64,000 bases of DNA, taken from assembly GCA_021383565.1 (NCBI GenBank), contig CP079699.1, positions 558,001-622,000 of the forward strand, written 5' to 3'. Within the stretch, counting starts at the first letter, position 1. Every line of letters starts with the position of its first letter. The notes under the pieces are model-generated. The model had not been told where the DNA came from. It did no database searches and saw only the letters and a program-made list of their open reading frames with translations. Made by a program: the position numbers and the translations under genes. Positions 54,500 to 63,720 of this stretch are shown one piece after another. The stretch is from Levilactobacillus brevis. GTDB lineage: Bacteria; Bacillota; Bacilli; Lactobacillales; Lactobacillaceae.

Positions 54500-55516
54500 T
54501 TACTTGGTGAAGTCGACAACCATCCGGCCAACAATCTTGTTAGCTTTCATTTCGTCGATGATATCGTTCACTTCGTCAAGACGACGGGTTTGAACGATAG
54601 GGTGAACCTTGCCTTCAGCACCGAATTGGAAGGTTTCAGCTAAGTCTTGACGGGTACCAACTAAGGAACCACGAACTGAGATACCATCCAGAACAGTCTT
54701 GGCAATGTTTAATTCCATATCACCTTGAGGTAAGGCAACGGCAACTAATTTGCCATCTGGCTTCAAAGCGTTAACGGATTGCGTGAAGGCATCCTTGGTA
54801 ACGGCCGTAACTTGGGCGTTATCCACACCGCCGACCTTCTTTTGGATTTGTTCAGCAACGTCACCGTCATGACGGTTGATTAAGATTTCAGCACCGTCTT
54901 TCTTAGCAGCGGCTAACTTGTCAGGGTTACCATCAACGGCAATAACGTGGGCACCGAAGACGTTGTGGGCGTATTGGATAGCCAAGTTACCTAAACCACC
55001 GGCACCGACAACTTCAACCCATTGGCCAGGCTTCGTTTCACCGGTCTTCAGGGCCTTGTACATGGTAACACCGGCACAAGTCAGGGAAGTTGCTTCGATT
55101 GGGTCCAAGCCTTCTGGCACCTTAACGGCGTAGTTGGCGTCAACGATACATTCTTCAGCCATCGCACCATCAACAGTGAAGCCAGAGTTCTTAACGTTCC
55201 GGCAAAGCGTTTCGCGGCCGGTCAAGCAGTATTCACAGTGGCCACAGCCCTTGAAGAACCAAGCGATAGAAACCCGGTCACCAATCTTTAAGTTGTCAAC
55301 GTCATCGGCAACTTGGATAACCCGACCAACACCTTCATGGCCGATAATCCGACCAGGTTGCTTACCGAAATCACCGGCAGCAACGTGTAAATCGGTGTGA
55401 CAGAGACCACAGTATTCCATCTTAACTAAGGCTTCACCATGGGTAATGGGACGTAAAGTAACATCTTTAATGTCAACGTAACCGTCAACTGAATCGCGAA
55501 TAACAGCAGCTTTCAT
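54500..55516 (-). CDS. adh: Zinc-dependent alcohol dehydrogenase (AdhP-type)
   Basis: A 338-residue medium-chain dehydrogenase. The catalytic zinc site CGLCHTDLH is near residues 36-44, GHEGVGRV follows, and the structural zinc lobe [15 protein letters not shown] is complete. The NAD-binding [17 protein letters not shown] is in the middle. It reduces acetaldehyde to ethanol, the redox outlet of the phosphoketolase pathway. Codon use is biased as in xfp. It runs convergent to xfp with terminators between. Confidence 0.94.
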   Translation of the reverse strand: MKAAVIRDSVDGYVDIKDVTLRPITHGEALVKMEYCGLCHTDLHVAAGDFGKQPGRIIGHEGVGRVIQVADDVDNLKIGDRVSIAWFFKGCGHCEYCLTGRETLCRNVKNSGFTVDGAMAEECIVDANYAVKVPEGLDPIEATSLTCAGVTMYKALKTGETKPGQWVEVVGAGGLGNLAIQYAHNVFGAHVIAVDGNPDKLAAAKKDGAEILINRHDGDVAEQIQKKVGGVDNAQVTAVTKDAFTQSVNALKPDGKLVAVALPQGDMELNIAKTVLDGISVRGSLVGTRQDLAETFQFGAEGKVHPIVQTRRLDEVNDIIDEMKANKIVGRMVVDFTK

Positions 55517-55551
55517 TTTAAAAGACCCCTTTTCTTTTTTCTACAATGCCT

Positions 55552-55579
55552 AGTATACTAAAAACTCACCTAATTTCAA
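55552..55579 (-). promoter_or_regulatory. Promoter of adh
   Basis: On the minus strand TTGAAA and TATACT are spaced by 16 bases. A dyad TTTCAAGTGAAA (55574-55585) overlaps the -35. Confidence 0.65.
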
Positions 55580-55585
55580 GTGAAA

Positions 55586-55932
55586 ATGTGAACAAAAACG
55601 AAAAACTTAATATGTGATTCGTTGTTCAAAGCCGACAATGAACGCTTTCTTGGATTATTAAGTAAACGGTCAAATGTGAAAGAAAAAATTTAAAGGGTTT
55701 TCAAAAGCAAGACTGATCATTGTATGCAACCGGTTGTCACACACGGCGGCTTTGAAAATGACCGGTAGATAATCGTAAAAAATAGATAAATGTGAAGCGA
55801 CTGGTGGTTTTCGCATACAATTATGAGAAACTATGATAAAATTAAATGTTGAAATGAATAACGGACGTCCGCTACCGGTATGGTTTTGGTTGGCAGTGGA
55901 CGCATTTAATTAGTCAGAGGAGTTAAAGCGCA
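55586..55932. other. Intergenic region between adh and arlR
   Basis: About 350 bases, AT-rich. A weak promoter (TTTCGC, 17 bases, TATGAT at 55832-55837) and a leader with imperfect pairing between 55863 and 55903 precede arlR. No gene seen. Confidence 0.45.
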
Positions 55933-56619
55933 ATGAGTCGAATTTTAATTATTGAAGATGAAAAAAATCTTGCCCGCTTCGTCGAGCTTGAATTGAAGCA
56001 TGAAGGTTACGAGACTAACGTGCAGTTCAACGGTCGGACGGGGCTGGAAGCAGCGCTATCCCAAGACTTCGACGTTATTTTACTGGACCTTATGTTGCCA
56101 GAACTTAACGGGATTGAAGTGGCCCGTCGTGTTCGGGAAGTCAAGAGTACGCCGATTATCATGATGACGGCCCGTGACTCCGTGATCGACCGGGTTTCGG
56201 GGTTAGACCATGGGGCTGACGACTACATCGTGAAGCCATTTGCGATTGAAGAATTATTGGCACGGGTACGGGCCTTGCTGCGGCGGATTCACTTGGAAGG
56301 CGAACAGAAGAATACCAAACAAACGACCGTTAAATTTAAAGATCTCACCATTGAAAAGGAAAATCGGATCGTCCGCCGGGGCGATGAAGTCATCAACCTG
56401 ACTAAGCGGGAATACGAATTACTCCTGGCCTTGATGGAAAACATCAACGTGGTCTTGGCCCGGGATGTTCTATTAACCAAGGTTTGGGGTTACGAATCCG
56501 AAGTGGAAACTAACGTGGTCGATGTCTACGTGCGTTACCTACGGAACAAAATTGATGTGGCCGGCCAGAAGAGTTATATTCAGACGGTACGGGGCACGGG
56601 GTACGTGATGCGTTCGTGA
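55933..56619 (+). CDS. arlR: OmpR-family response regulator, ArlR/CsrR-like
   Basis: 228 residues. The receiver domain has acidic Glu8-Asp9, phosphorylation site Asp52 in ILLDLMLPE and Lys in IVKPFAIEELLARV. The winged-helix domain (about 130-225) has LTKREYELLLALMEN and NVVDVYVRYLRNKID. The closest type is ArlR/CovR. It overlaps its kinase gene by four bases (GTGA). AGAGGAG precedes ATG. Confidence 0.9.
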   Translation: MSRILIIEDEKNLARFVELELKHEGYETNVQFNGRTGLEAALSQDFDVILLDLMLPELNGIEVARRVREVKSTPIIMMTARDSVIDRVSGLDHGADDYIVKPFAIEELLARVRALLRRIHLEGEQKNTKQTTVKFKDLTIEKENRIVRRGDEVINLTKREYELLLALMENINVVLARDVLLTKVWGYESEVETNVVDVYVRYLRNKIDVAGQKSYIQTVRGTGYVMRS

Positions 56620-58277
56620 AATCAATCAACATTGAAGACCACGCGTCGCCAGAAGAAACACCCCAAAAGAAGCGGGGCTTTCGTTTCTCTTTAAAGTGGG
56701 AGTGGACGCTTTCCACGGCTTTCGGAGTGCTGGTTATCTTTGCGGCCATCGTGTTTTTAATTTTTAGTAGCTTTATGACGGTTCTGATGCGTCAGGAGAA
56801 GACCCACGTCGCGGATTCACTGAACGTCGTGGTGGAGCGCCTGAGCAATCAGAGTGCCGCGTTGACGGATAGTCAGGTTGATCAGTTGTTACGTCCGCGC
56901 AACGTCTTGGCCGATGAAACCAGTGGTTCTGACCAGGGGGCGCCGTACAACAACGCCGTGGTGACGACCCTGGCTCGCGATAGTCAAACGGTGACGGTCT
57001 ACAATCCGCAGGGGCGGGCACTGTTCTCTACGGGCGACACCACTGCGAAATTTAAGGCGGTGGGCAAGCAACATATCGTCGTTTCCACGCTTAATGAGCG
57101 CAAGCATCTGGTTGGCCGAATGCCAATCCACAGTAAGGAAAATGATCGGCTTCTGGGCTACGTCCAAGTGACCGATAATCTGAAGGATTACCGCGCCACG
57201 CAGGTTAAGCTGTTTCAGGTCGCCATTGTGCTCGGACTCATCGCTGGGTTGGCGGTGGCTATCCTCAGTTATATTCTGGCTTCGTTTCTCTTACGACCGG
57301 TTGAATCGATTCGAGAGACCATTCACGCCGTCCGCGACGATCCCCAGACGGATAAACGGGTGCCGGAGATTCGCCATACCGATGAGCTGAGTGATCTGGG
57401 TAATCTCTTCAACGGGATGCTGGATACGACACAGGGCTACATGGACCAGCAGCAACAGTTCGTGGAAGATGTCTCCCATGAACTCCGGACGCCGGTAGCC
57501 ATCATTCAGGGGCACATGGAGATGTTGGATCGCTGGGGGAAGGATGACCCCGAGGTGCTCGATGAATCCATTAAGGCCTCGCTACAAGAGACCAAGCGGA
57601 TGAAGAGCCTGGTTCAAGAAATGCTGGACCTGCAGCGGGCCGAACAGATCGAGGTCAACTATACCAATGAGGTGACCAACGTCAGTGAAGTGGTCCAACA
57701 GGTCTATGACAATTTCAAGATGATTCATCCTGACTTCGTATTTATTCTGGACGATGATGTCCACCGGCCGGTTCAGGTACAGATTTACCGGAACCACTTG
57801 GAGCAGATTCTGATTATCCTGCTAGACAATGCGGTGAAATACACGCAGACTCGAAAGGAAATTCACCTGAGCTTCGAGAGCGACTCTAGGAACATCGAGG
57901 TGGCCGTTCAAGACTTCGGTGAGGGAATCTCCCAAGAGAACCGCGACCGGGTCTTTAACCGCTTCTATCGCGTGGATAAAGCCCGTTCGCGGACCAAGGG
58001 TGGTAATGGCCTGGGCTTGGCAATCGCTAAACGGCTGATTGAGGCTTATCATGGCAAGATTACCATCGAAAGTGCGGTGGGTTACGGATCAGTCTTCCGA
58101 ATTTCTCTCCCAATCTTGTCGGATGAGGCTGCACGGGTTCTGAATGAAAAGAAGGAGCGCGCACAGGCCGAGGCCAACGATACCGGGATTCCGGGGATTA
58201 AGTCGGCACTGCTAGAGGATTCACCTGATCAGACGAAATCTGATCAAGATGATTCTGCTACGGATTCGAAATCTTAA
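56616..58277 (+). CDS. arlS: Sensor histidine kinase, ArlS-like
   Basis: 553 residues. Two membrane segments (about 28-52 and 195-220) enclose an extracellular sensor of about 140 residues. A HAMP region follows, then the H-box FVEDVSHELRTPVAI with the phospho-accepting histidine near residue 288. The ATPase domain has the N box LLDNAVKYT, G1 QDFGEGIS, F box RFYRVDKARSR and G2 GGNGLGLAIAK. The C-terminal 50 residues are polar and acidic. The start is GTG, coupled to arlR. The stimulus is unknown. Confidence 0.92.
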   Translation: MKSINIEDHASPEETPQKKRGFRFSLKWEWTLSTAFGVLVIFAAIVFLIFSSFMTVLMRQEKTHVADSLNVVVERLSNQSAALTDSQVDQLLRPRNVLADETSGSDQGAPYNNAVVTTLARDSQTVTVYNPQGRALFSTGDTTAKFKAVGKQHIVVSTLNERKHLVGRMPIHSKENDRLLGYVQVTDNLKDYRATQVKLFQVAIVLGLIAGLAVAILSYILASFLLRPVESIRETIHAVRDDPQTDKRVPEIRHTDELSDLGNLFNGMLDTTQGYMDQQQQFVEDVSHELRTPVAIIQGHMEMLDRWGKDDPEVLDESIKASLQETKRMKSLVQEMLDLQRAEQIEVNYTNEVTNVSEVVQQVYDNFKMIHPDFVFILDDDVHRPVQVQIYRNHLEQILIILLDNAVKYTQTRKEIHLSFESDSRNIEVAVQDFGEGISQENRDRVFNRFYRVDKARSRTKGGNGLGLAIAKRLIEAYHGKITIESAVGYGSVFRISLPILSDEAARVLNEKKERAQAEANDTGIPGIKSALLEDSPDQTKSDQDDSATDSKS

Positions 58278-58288
58278 TAATTTAACGC

Positions 58289-58330
58289 GTACCTCCGTGG
58301 AACGATAACCGTTCCGTGGGGGTATTTTTG
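58289..58330 (+). terminator. Terminator of arlRS
   Basis: TACCTCCGTGGAACG pairs, allowing mismatches, with CGTTCCGTGGGGGTA, followed by five T residues. Confidence 0.85.
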
Positions 58331-58351
58331 TGCACTATTTTATTTTGATGG

Positions 58352-58413
58352 TTGACAGGTTAAGGGGGATCCGGTATTCTAAGATAACTAGTTAGTTACT
58401 CTAGTAACTAACT
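58352..58413 (+). promoter_or_regulatory. Promoter with large palindrome upstream of the YxeA-like gene
   Basis: TTGACA and TATTCT are spaced by 17 bases (58352-58380). AGTTAGTTACT (58390-58400) and AGTAACTAACT (58403-58413) are perfect inverted repeats at the expected transcription start, in operator position. Confidence 0.7.
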
Positions 58414-58433
58414 GATATGGGGAGGATATTAAA

Positions 58434-58838
58434 ATGAAATTTTTACTGAAATTTGGCTTGCTTTGTGGTGGCTTACTTGTTTTGATAGTTGCCGGTGCGG
58501 TGATTACCCCCAACCTGACGAAGAATCATGGGTCGGAACTGGCATTGGCCATTGATAATGTGAACCCAGCGGTCAAGACGGAGGACGTTTATGCCGAGAC
58601 GACGGTAAAGCCTATCCGCCACTACATCGGTGGGGGTGGTGAGCACGAGTACGTCTACGAGATGCAGACCTATAATCAACGTGGGGAGGCTCGTAAACTC
58701 CACTTCGAGTCGCAGTGGATACTGAAACCTCATCACTACCTGAAGATCACCACGAAGGGACAAAACGTGGAGACCTGGGAGGCCGTTGACAAAGCCGACG
58801 TACCGAGTGGGGTTCGGCAGAATTTGATGATGTCGTAG
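58434..58838 (+). CDS. YxeA-family (DUF1093) exported protein
   Basis: 134 residues. An N-terminal hydrophobic signal/anchor (about 5-27) is followed by a small beta-rich domain with YVYEMQTYNQRGEARKLHFE and YLKITTKGQNVETWEAVDKADVP, the DUF1093/YxeA pattern. It probably works outside the membrane; the function is unknown. GGGAGG precedes ATG. A large palindrome at its promoter suggests tight control. Confidence 0.8.
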   Translation: MKFLLKFGLLCGGLLVLIVAGAVITPNLTKNHGSELALAIDNVNPAVKTEDVYAETTVKPIRHYIGGGGEHEYVYEMQTYNQRGEARKLHFESQWILKPHHYLKITTKGQNVETWEAVDKADVPSGVRQNLMMS

Positions 58839-58943
58839 GCCTTGCTAGGGATGATCATTGTTAGTTACAAGGATGCTGATTGCTATGGCCAATAAGTGGT
58901 GTAGCAAGGACTTGGGGTCGTGGCTAACCGAGTCCGTTGCATA

Positions 58944-58983
58944 CAAAAAGTGCTCCCAGTCTTCGTGATTGGGAGCACTTTTA
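58944..58983. terminator. Bidirectional terminator between the YxeA-like gene and yidC
   Basis: AAAAGTGCTCCCA pairs perfectly with TGGGAGCACTTTT; both strands show a T-run. It lies between two convergent genes. Confidence 0.9.
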
Positions 58984-59002
58984 CTAGTCATTCAATAGGT
59001 CA

Positions 59003-59917
59003 TTAATGATGTCGTTGTTGCTTACCGGCATTCCGGTTACGATTCTTCTTTTGTTGCGTGGCACTGGCCTGGGCCTTGGCCGCTGGTGTGGCGGGTTTAG
59101 ACACCACTGGTTCAACGACGGGGGCTGGCCGGTCCTTCATCTTTTCCTTAATTTCCCGCCGAATCTTAGGACGGTAGAAGTTGATGATGAGCGTCTGAAC
59201 ACAGGCGAACAGACCACCGACGAAGAAGTACAGCCCCAAACCGGCTGGTGAACTCAACGTGAAGAAGAGAATCATTATTGGGGAGAGGAGCAACGTAATG
59301 CGCATCTGTTTCTTCTGGTCTTCCGGCATGCCCAACATGGAGAGATAGGCTTGGAGCAGGTAGGAGAGGAAGGACAGAATGGCGAGAATCCAGCTAGATT
59401 TCCCTAACGGAATCGTCAGGAAGACGGCACTGGACAGTTCCGGTGAGTAGCGAATAGCCGCATACAGGGCGGCAAAGATTGGCATCTGGATCAGCAATGG
59501 TAAGCAACCAATCCCACCAGTCATACTGATACCGTTTTCCTTGTACATTGCCATCATGGCTTGGCCAGCAGCGGATTGTTCTTCCGGCGTCTTGGCTTCC
59601 TTTTGCCGTTTTTGCAGGGCGGCCATCTGTGGGCGCACCATCGAAATCTTTTCTTGTTGAACGGTGGCGCTCCGCATCTGCTTGACCATGATTGGGAGTA
59701 AGACCATCCGGACGATCACCGTCAGGACGATAATGGCCCAGCCGTAACTGTTGCCGAAGATCTGGGCGAGCCAGTCCATGACGTGTTGTCCGGGAACGGC
59801 CAAGTAGTCGTAGACGAAGCCGTACGGTTTACCGTTCTTGGTCTGCACACAGCCACTCAAGACGAGGGCCATGGCCGCTAAAGCACCGGTCACCGTGACT
59901 TTCTTGGAGATTTTCAT
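59003..59917 (-). CDS. yidC: Membrane protein insertase YidC/OxaA
   Basis: A 304-residue lipoprotein-type YidC. The signal peptide ends in the lipobox LSGC with Cys23. Five membrane segments follow, with GWAIIVLTVIVRMVLLPIM and MTGGIGCLPLLIQMPIFAALY in the core and a hydrophilic basic tail. It inserts membrane proteins with or without SecYEG. ATG 59915-59917 is chosen because it begins a proper signal peptide; an upstream in-frame start would spoil it. The basic C-terminal tail resembles YidC2, which binds ribosomes. Confidence 0.94.
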   Translation of the reverse strand: MKISKKVTVTGALAAMALVLSGCVQTKNGKPYGFVYDYLAVPGQHVMDWLAQIFGNSYGWAIIVLTVIVRMVLLPIMVKQMRSATVQQEKISMVRPQMAALQKRQKEAKTPEEQSAAGQAMMAMYKENGISMTGGIGCLPLLIQMPIFAALYAAIRYSPELSSAVFLTIPLGKSSWILAILSFLSYLLQAYLSMLGMPEDQKKQMRITLLLSPIMILFFTLSSPAGLGLYFFVGGLFACVQTLIINFYRPKIRREIKEKMKDRPAPVVEPVVSKPATPAAKAQASATQQKKNRNRNAGKQQRHH

Positions 59918-60028
59918 ATTAATTTTGAACCCCTTTGTATTTAAAACGTAGAGCGCGCACGCCCCCAAACGACGAAAACGCCGCTAACATCAAACATATT
60001 ACTTGATTTGGTGGTGATTTTCAAATGA

Positions 60029-60304
60029 TTATCTAGTGATTATACGAAAATCAACAAATCGTTGCGTCCGGGCCGCCGTAACCTGAAGATCGCGAACCAC
60101 GACCCAGGGCGTCACGCCTTGTTTAATTTGCCGAGCAAAGTCAGCCAACTGCTGCTCAGTACCACTGGCGACGATGGCGACTTGGCCGGTTGGCAGGTTT
60201 TGCACGGTCCCGGTGACCCCGAGTTGGTGGGCCAATTGGGCCGTAGACCAGCGAAAACCCACGCCCTGAACCTGTCCCGTGACTAAGAGATGCTGCGTGA
60301 TCAC
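60029..60304 (-). CDS. acyP: Acylphosphatase
   Basis: 91 residues, a complete acylphosphatase. The motif GQVQGVGFR at 10-18 has the phosphate-binding loop and catalytic Arg18; Asn36 is the second catalytic residue. It hydrolyses acyl phosphates such as acetyl phosphate, a main product of phosphoketolase. GTG start after AGGGGG. It lies upstream of yidC on the same strand, a common lactobacillar arrangement. Confidence 0.95.
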   Translation of the reverse strand: MITQHLLVTGQVQGVGFRWSTAQLAHQLGVTGTVQNLPTGQVAIVASGTEQQLADFARQIKQGVTPWVVVRDLQVTAARTQRFVDFRIITR

Positions 60305-60452
60305 AAAAAGTTCCCCCTTATGCTGGAAAATTTAGATTAATCATAACGCGAAGTGCCGCGGCTGCCTAGTGATATGGTAAAATTAACCGTACGACTTTTG
60401 CTGACGGCCGTTTGGTCGTCAGGTGGCGTCGAAAAAACGTAAATCTACTATA

Positions 60453-60458
60453 TATAAT
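60453..60458 (+). promoter_or_regulatory. Likely -10 box of the rRNA methyltransferase gene
   Basis: TATAAT 45 bases before the start codon; no clear -35. Confidence 0.4.
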
Positions 60459-60502
60459 GACAGTATCAACGAATGCGTGTACATCAAGTGGAGGGCTTTA
60501 AC

Positions 60503-61273
60503 GTGAGAGAAAAAATAACGTCGGGTCAAAATAAACGTGTCAAGCAGTGGCGGGCCTTAACCTCAAAGAAGGGGCGAAAGGCGACGCAATCCTATCTGCT
60601 GGAGGGCTGGCATCTGGTGCAGGAAGCCTTAAAAGCACAGGTTCCCCTCACCGCCATTATTGGGACGGCTGAGCAACTGGCCGCCCACGCCGCGACTTTT
60701 CCGGCCGATGTCGATGTCTTCGAACTGACGGATAGCATCGCCAAGACCTTGGGCGATACCAGCACGCCGCAGGGCATCTTCGCGACGGCTCCCATGCCGG
60801 ACGATACTGGTGTCGATCCAACCACGGCCACGGGGAGCTGGTTATTTCTGGATCAGGTACAAGATCCCGGTAACATTGGGACCATGGTCCGGACGGCCGA
60901 TGCGGCTGGCCTAACCGGGGTTGTCTTGGGTCAGGGGAGTGCGAGTCGCTTCCTGCCCAAAGTGTTGCGGTCCATGCAGGGGAGTCAATTTCACATTCAA
61001 TTGGTGGAAGGCGACCTGCACGACTGGATTACGGCATTTACCCAACGGCAATTGCCAGTCTATGGGACTAACTTGGATCCTCAGGCCAAGGATTACCGCG
61101 ACGTTGCAGCCATGAAAGCCGGCGCTATTGTGATGGGGAATGAAGGGAACGGGATGGCCCCGGACCTTCAACAACTGACAACACAAAATCTTTACATTCC
61201 CATTAAGGGACAAGCAGAATCGCTCAACGTTGCTGTTGCAGCGGGGATTGTGATGTTCCGGCTAGTAGGCTGA
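60503..61273 (+). CDS. ysgA: SpoU/TrmH-family RNA 2'-O-methyltransferase (YsgA)
   Basis: 256 residues. The N-terminal substrate-binding domain is about 1-100. The knotted SPOUT domain follows with DQVQDPGNIGTMVRTADAAG (motif 1), IVMGNEGNGM (motif 2) and IPIKGQAESLNVAVAAGI (motif 3), all intact. It probably methylates 23S rRNA. GTG 60503 is preferred because GGAGGG is seven bases upstream; an ATG at 60473 has no binding site. It precedes the pheST region, as ysgA does in Bacillus. Confidence 0.93.
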   Translation: MREKITSGQNKRVKQWRALTSKKGRKATQSYLLEGWHLVQEALKAQVPLTAIIGTAEQLAAHAATFPADVDVFELTDSIAKTLGDTSTPQGIFATAPMPDDTGVDPTTATGSWLFLDQVQDPGNIGTMVRTADAAGLTGVVLGQGSASRFLPKVLRSMQGSQFHIQLVEGDLHDWITAFTQRQLPVYGTNLDPQAKDYRDVAAMKAGAIVMGNEGNGMAPDLQQLTTQNLYIPIKGQAESLNVAVAAGIVMFRLVG

Positions 61274-61317
61274 ACGTTAAGAAACGGTAAATCAGCCCGA
61301 CTTTCAGGACATTTTCA

Positions 61318-61345
61318 TTGCTTTTTCTTTAAAAGGAAGTATGAT
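61318..61345 (+). promoter_or_regulatory. Promoter of the HD-domain gene
   Basis: TTGCTT and TATGAT are spaced by 16 bases. Confidence 0.6.
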
Positions 61346-61401
61346 ATAGGGTAATTGAGAAAGACTAAAAATCATAATTCTAAATGAAAAGGAAGCATTC
61401 T

Positions 61402-61899
61402 ATGACCAAACTTACTTGGCGTGATGACCCCGAGTACCTCGCTTTAGTTTCTGATTTGTTGGAAAAGGAGCCGGTTCAACGCCTGGCGAATTACACCCAG
61501 CATCACCATTCTACCCGTTTGGAACACTCTATTTCAGTGTCCTATAACAGTTATTTAATTGCAAAGAAACTTGGCTTGAATACCCGGGCCACCGCACGGG
61601 GTGGTTTGTTACACGATCTATTCTATTATGATTGGCGCACGACGAAGTTCAACTTAGGCTCGCATGCCTTCATTCATCCACGAGTAGCGCTCCGAAACGC
61701 TGAAAAGCTGACCGATCTGAGCCCTATGGAAAAGGATATTATTTTGAAGCACATGTGGGGGGCCACGCTGGCAACGCCTAAATATCGGGAAAGTGCCATT
61801 GTGTCTCTGGTTGACGATTACGAAGCAATCCATGAATTCTTTGGACCAACGCGTAAACACGTTCAAGCCTGGGTTGAAAAGCTTACGCCTAACGCCTAG
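61402..61899 (+). CDS. HD-domain phosphohydrolase
   Basis: 165 residues. His42, His71-Asp72 (GGLLHDLFYYDW), further histidines near 88-92, and Asp near 140 (VSLVDDYEA) make the HD metal site. It resembles small HD hydrolases widespread in Firmicutes, probably acting on a nucleotide or phosphate ester. ATG 61402 has AAGGAAG upstream; an ATG six codons earlier has none. It is followed after 36 bases by an HxlR regulator. Confidence 0.8.
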   Translation: MTKLTWRDDPEYLALVSDLLEKEPVQRLANYTQHHHSTRLEHSISVSYNSYLIAKKLGLNTRATARGGLLHDLFYYDWRTTKFNLGSHAFIHPRVALRNAEKLTDLSPMEKDIILKHMWGATLATPKYRESAIVSLVDDYEAIHEFFGPTRKHVQAWVEKLTPNA

Positions 61900-61935
61900 T
61901 TTCAGTCGAAACTTAGATGGGAGGCCAGAATTACC

Positions 61936-62301
61936 ATGCAAATGATGTCATCAGAGAAGACAGAGGAAACCGTTGATTTTTCGCTCTGTCCACGATTCGA
62001 ACAGACCTTCTCATTCTTGGGAAAGAAGTGGAATGGTCTCATCATTGACGTGCTCCTGCATGAGGGGCCCCAACGATTTAGAGATCTTGCCCGCAAGGTT
62101 CCGCGTTGTAGTGACCGGGTCTTGGTCGAACGACTGAAGGAACTAGAAGTCAACGGCGTCATCGTTCGCCGAACTTTCCCAGATAATTCGTTGATTGAAT
62201 ACGAATTAACGACGAAGGGTGAAGAGTTCAAGGATGTCATGGCCGCGGTTCATGCGTGGTCGGACAAGTGGTCATGCCCCACTGAGGCGGACCAGAAGTA
62301 G
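61936..62301 (+). CDS. HxlR-family transcription regulator
   Basis: A 121-residue winged-helix protein. The N-terminal LCPRFEQTFSFLGKKWNGLII is the HxlR opening with one cysteine, followed by RFRDLARKVPRCSDRVLVERLKEL (recognition helix) and EYELTTKGEEF. Members often respond to thiol stress or aldehydes. The target is not apparent; it may be the HD gene in front of it. It is read in the same direction, probably in one transcript. Confidence 0.88.
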   Translation: MQMMSSEKTEETVDFSLCPRFEQTFSFLGKKWNGLIIDVLLHEGPQRFRDLARKVPRCSDRVLVERLKELEVNGVIVRRTFPDNSLIEYELTTKGEEFKDVMAAVHAWSDKWSCPTEADQK

Positions 62302-62330
62302 TTGACAGTCGGTGAAAAGTCGGCTAGTCT
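62302..62330 (+). promoter_or_regulatory. Promoter of pheST
   Basis: TTGACA and TAGTCT are spaced by 17 bases, upstream of the T-box. Confidence 0.6.
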
Positions 62331-62336
62331 ATAACA

Positions 62337-62598
62337 TGTAATAATTTAAAAACGATGATAGAAAAGCAGTAGCCGGTGCAATTTGTCAGGAAGAGTTTGC
62401 CAAGACTGGAAGCAAACTTCAAATTACTGGGTGAATTCAGTTCTTGAGTTGTAATCGGGAGTCGTGGTCACACGATGAATGATTTTCCGGTGAGTGACCG
62501 TTATCACTTCTGAGTGTGGTTGGTGCCTGCGGGGACCGACTGAATCAGGGTGGTACCGCGAAGCTTCGTCCCTAGTTATGGGGACGGAGCCTTTTTTT
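62337..62598 (+). promoter_or_regulatory. T-box leader (phenylalanine) of pheST
   Basis: The T-box AGGGTGGTACCGCG is at 62547-62560, followed by a terminator GCTTCGTCCC/GGGACGGAGC and T-run to 62598. The specifier TTC at 62436-62438 reads phenylalanine. Confidence 0.93.
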
Positions 62599-62664
62599 GT
62601 GGCCTGAGCGGCGACAAGGGTACCCAGTGGAAGTAGAAAAAGTAGAGAAAATGGAGGATGACGT

Positions 62665-63711
62665 ATGTCGTTAAAGGATAAACTCAGCGAATTGCGGCAA
62701 CGCGGTTTAGCAGATATCAAGAAATCTTCAGACTTAAAAGACGTTAATCAAGTGCGCGTCCAGTTGTTAGGGAAGAAGGGGCCCATCACCGAAGTTTTAC
62801 GCGGGATGCGGGACCTCGATGCCGAAGAACGGCCTAAGGTTGGTGCTTTTGCCAACGAGATCCGTGACGATCTGACCAATGCCTTGGCGCAGCGTAAGGA
62901 AGAACTCGAACAGGCCGTCTTGAACGCCCAATTAGCCAAGGAAACGTTGGACGTCACTCTGCCCGGGACGCCGGTGGCCAAGGGTGAACCGCACGTGATC
63001 CAACAGATTGTGGATCAGATTGAAGACCTCTTCTTGGGCATGGGCTACCAAGTTCTGAGTGGTCCCGAAGTCGAAGAAGATAAGTACAACTTTGAAATGA
63101 TGAACTTGCCAAAGAATCACCCAGCCCGGGACATGCAGGATACGTTCTACATTACCAAGGAAATTCTGATGCGGACCCAAACCTCACCGATGCAGGCACG
63201 GACACTGGAAAAGCACGACTTCAGCCAAGGTCCCTTGAAGATGATTTCCCCCGGTGTCGTTTACCGGCGGGATACCGATGATCCGACCCACTCCCACCAA
63301 TTCCATCAGGTGGAAGGATTGGTCATCGACAAGCACATCACCATGGCCGACTTAAAGGGGACGCTGCAGGTGCTGGCATACGAATTGTTCGGTGACAAAT
63401 TCGATGTGCGGTTACGCCCCAGCTACTTCCCATTCACCGAACCTTCAGTCGAAGCCGATATTACCTGCTTTAACTGTGGCGGTAAGGGCTGCAAGGTCTG
63501 CAAGAACACCGGCTGGATCGAAGTGTTGGGTGCCGGAATGGTTCACCCGAACGTCTTGAAGATGGCCGGCGTTGATCCCGACGTTTACGGTGGTTTTGCC
63601 TTTGGGGTTGGTCCCGATCGCTTTGCCATGTTGAAGTATGGTGTCGATGATATCCGGAACTTCTACTTAAATGATGTTCGGTTCCTCACCCAATTTACAA
63701 AGAAAGGATAA
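62665..63711 (+). CDS. pheS: Phenylalanyl-tRNA synthetase alpha subunit
   Basis: 348 residues. The N-terminal coiled-coil (about 1-85) and class II core are present: motif 2-like [20 protein letters not shown] and motif 3 [21 protein letters not shown]. The Phe pocket and zinc-like [17 protein letters not shown] segment are visible. It forms an alpha2-beta2 enzyme with PheT. ATG is preceded by GGAGG. pheT starts 9 bases downstream. Confidence 0.97.
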   Translation: MSLKDKLSELRQRGLADIKKSSDLKDVNQVRVQLLGKKGPITEVLRGMRDLDAEERPKVGAFANEIRDDLTNALAQRKEELEQAVLNAQLAKETLDVTLPGTPVAKGEPHVIQQIVDQIEDLFLGMGYQVLSGPEVEEDKYNFEMMNLPKNHPARDMQDTFYITKEILMRTQTSPMQARTLEKHDFSQGPLKMISPGVVYRRDTDDPTHSHQFHQVEGLVIDKHITMADLKGTLQVLAYELFGDKFDVRLRPSYFPFTEPSVEADITCFNCGGKGCKVCKNTGWIEVLGAGMVHPNVLKMAGVDPDVYGGFAFGVGPDRFAMLKYGVDDIRNFYLNDVRFLTQFTKKG

Positions 63712-63720
63712 TCGCCAACC

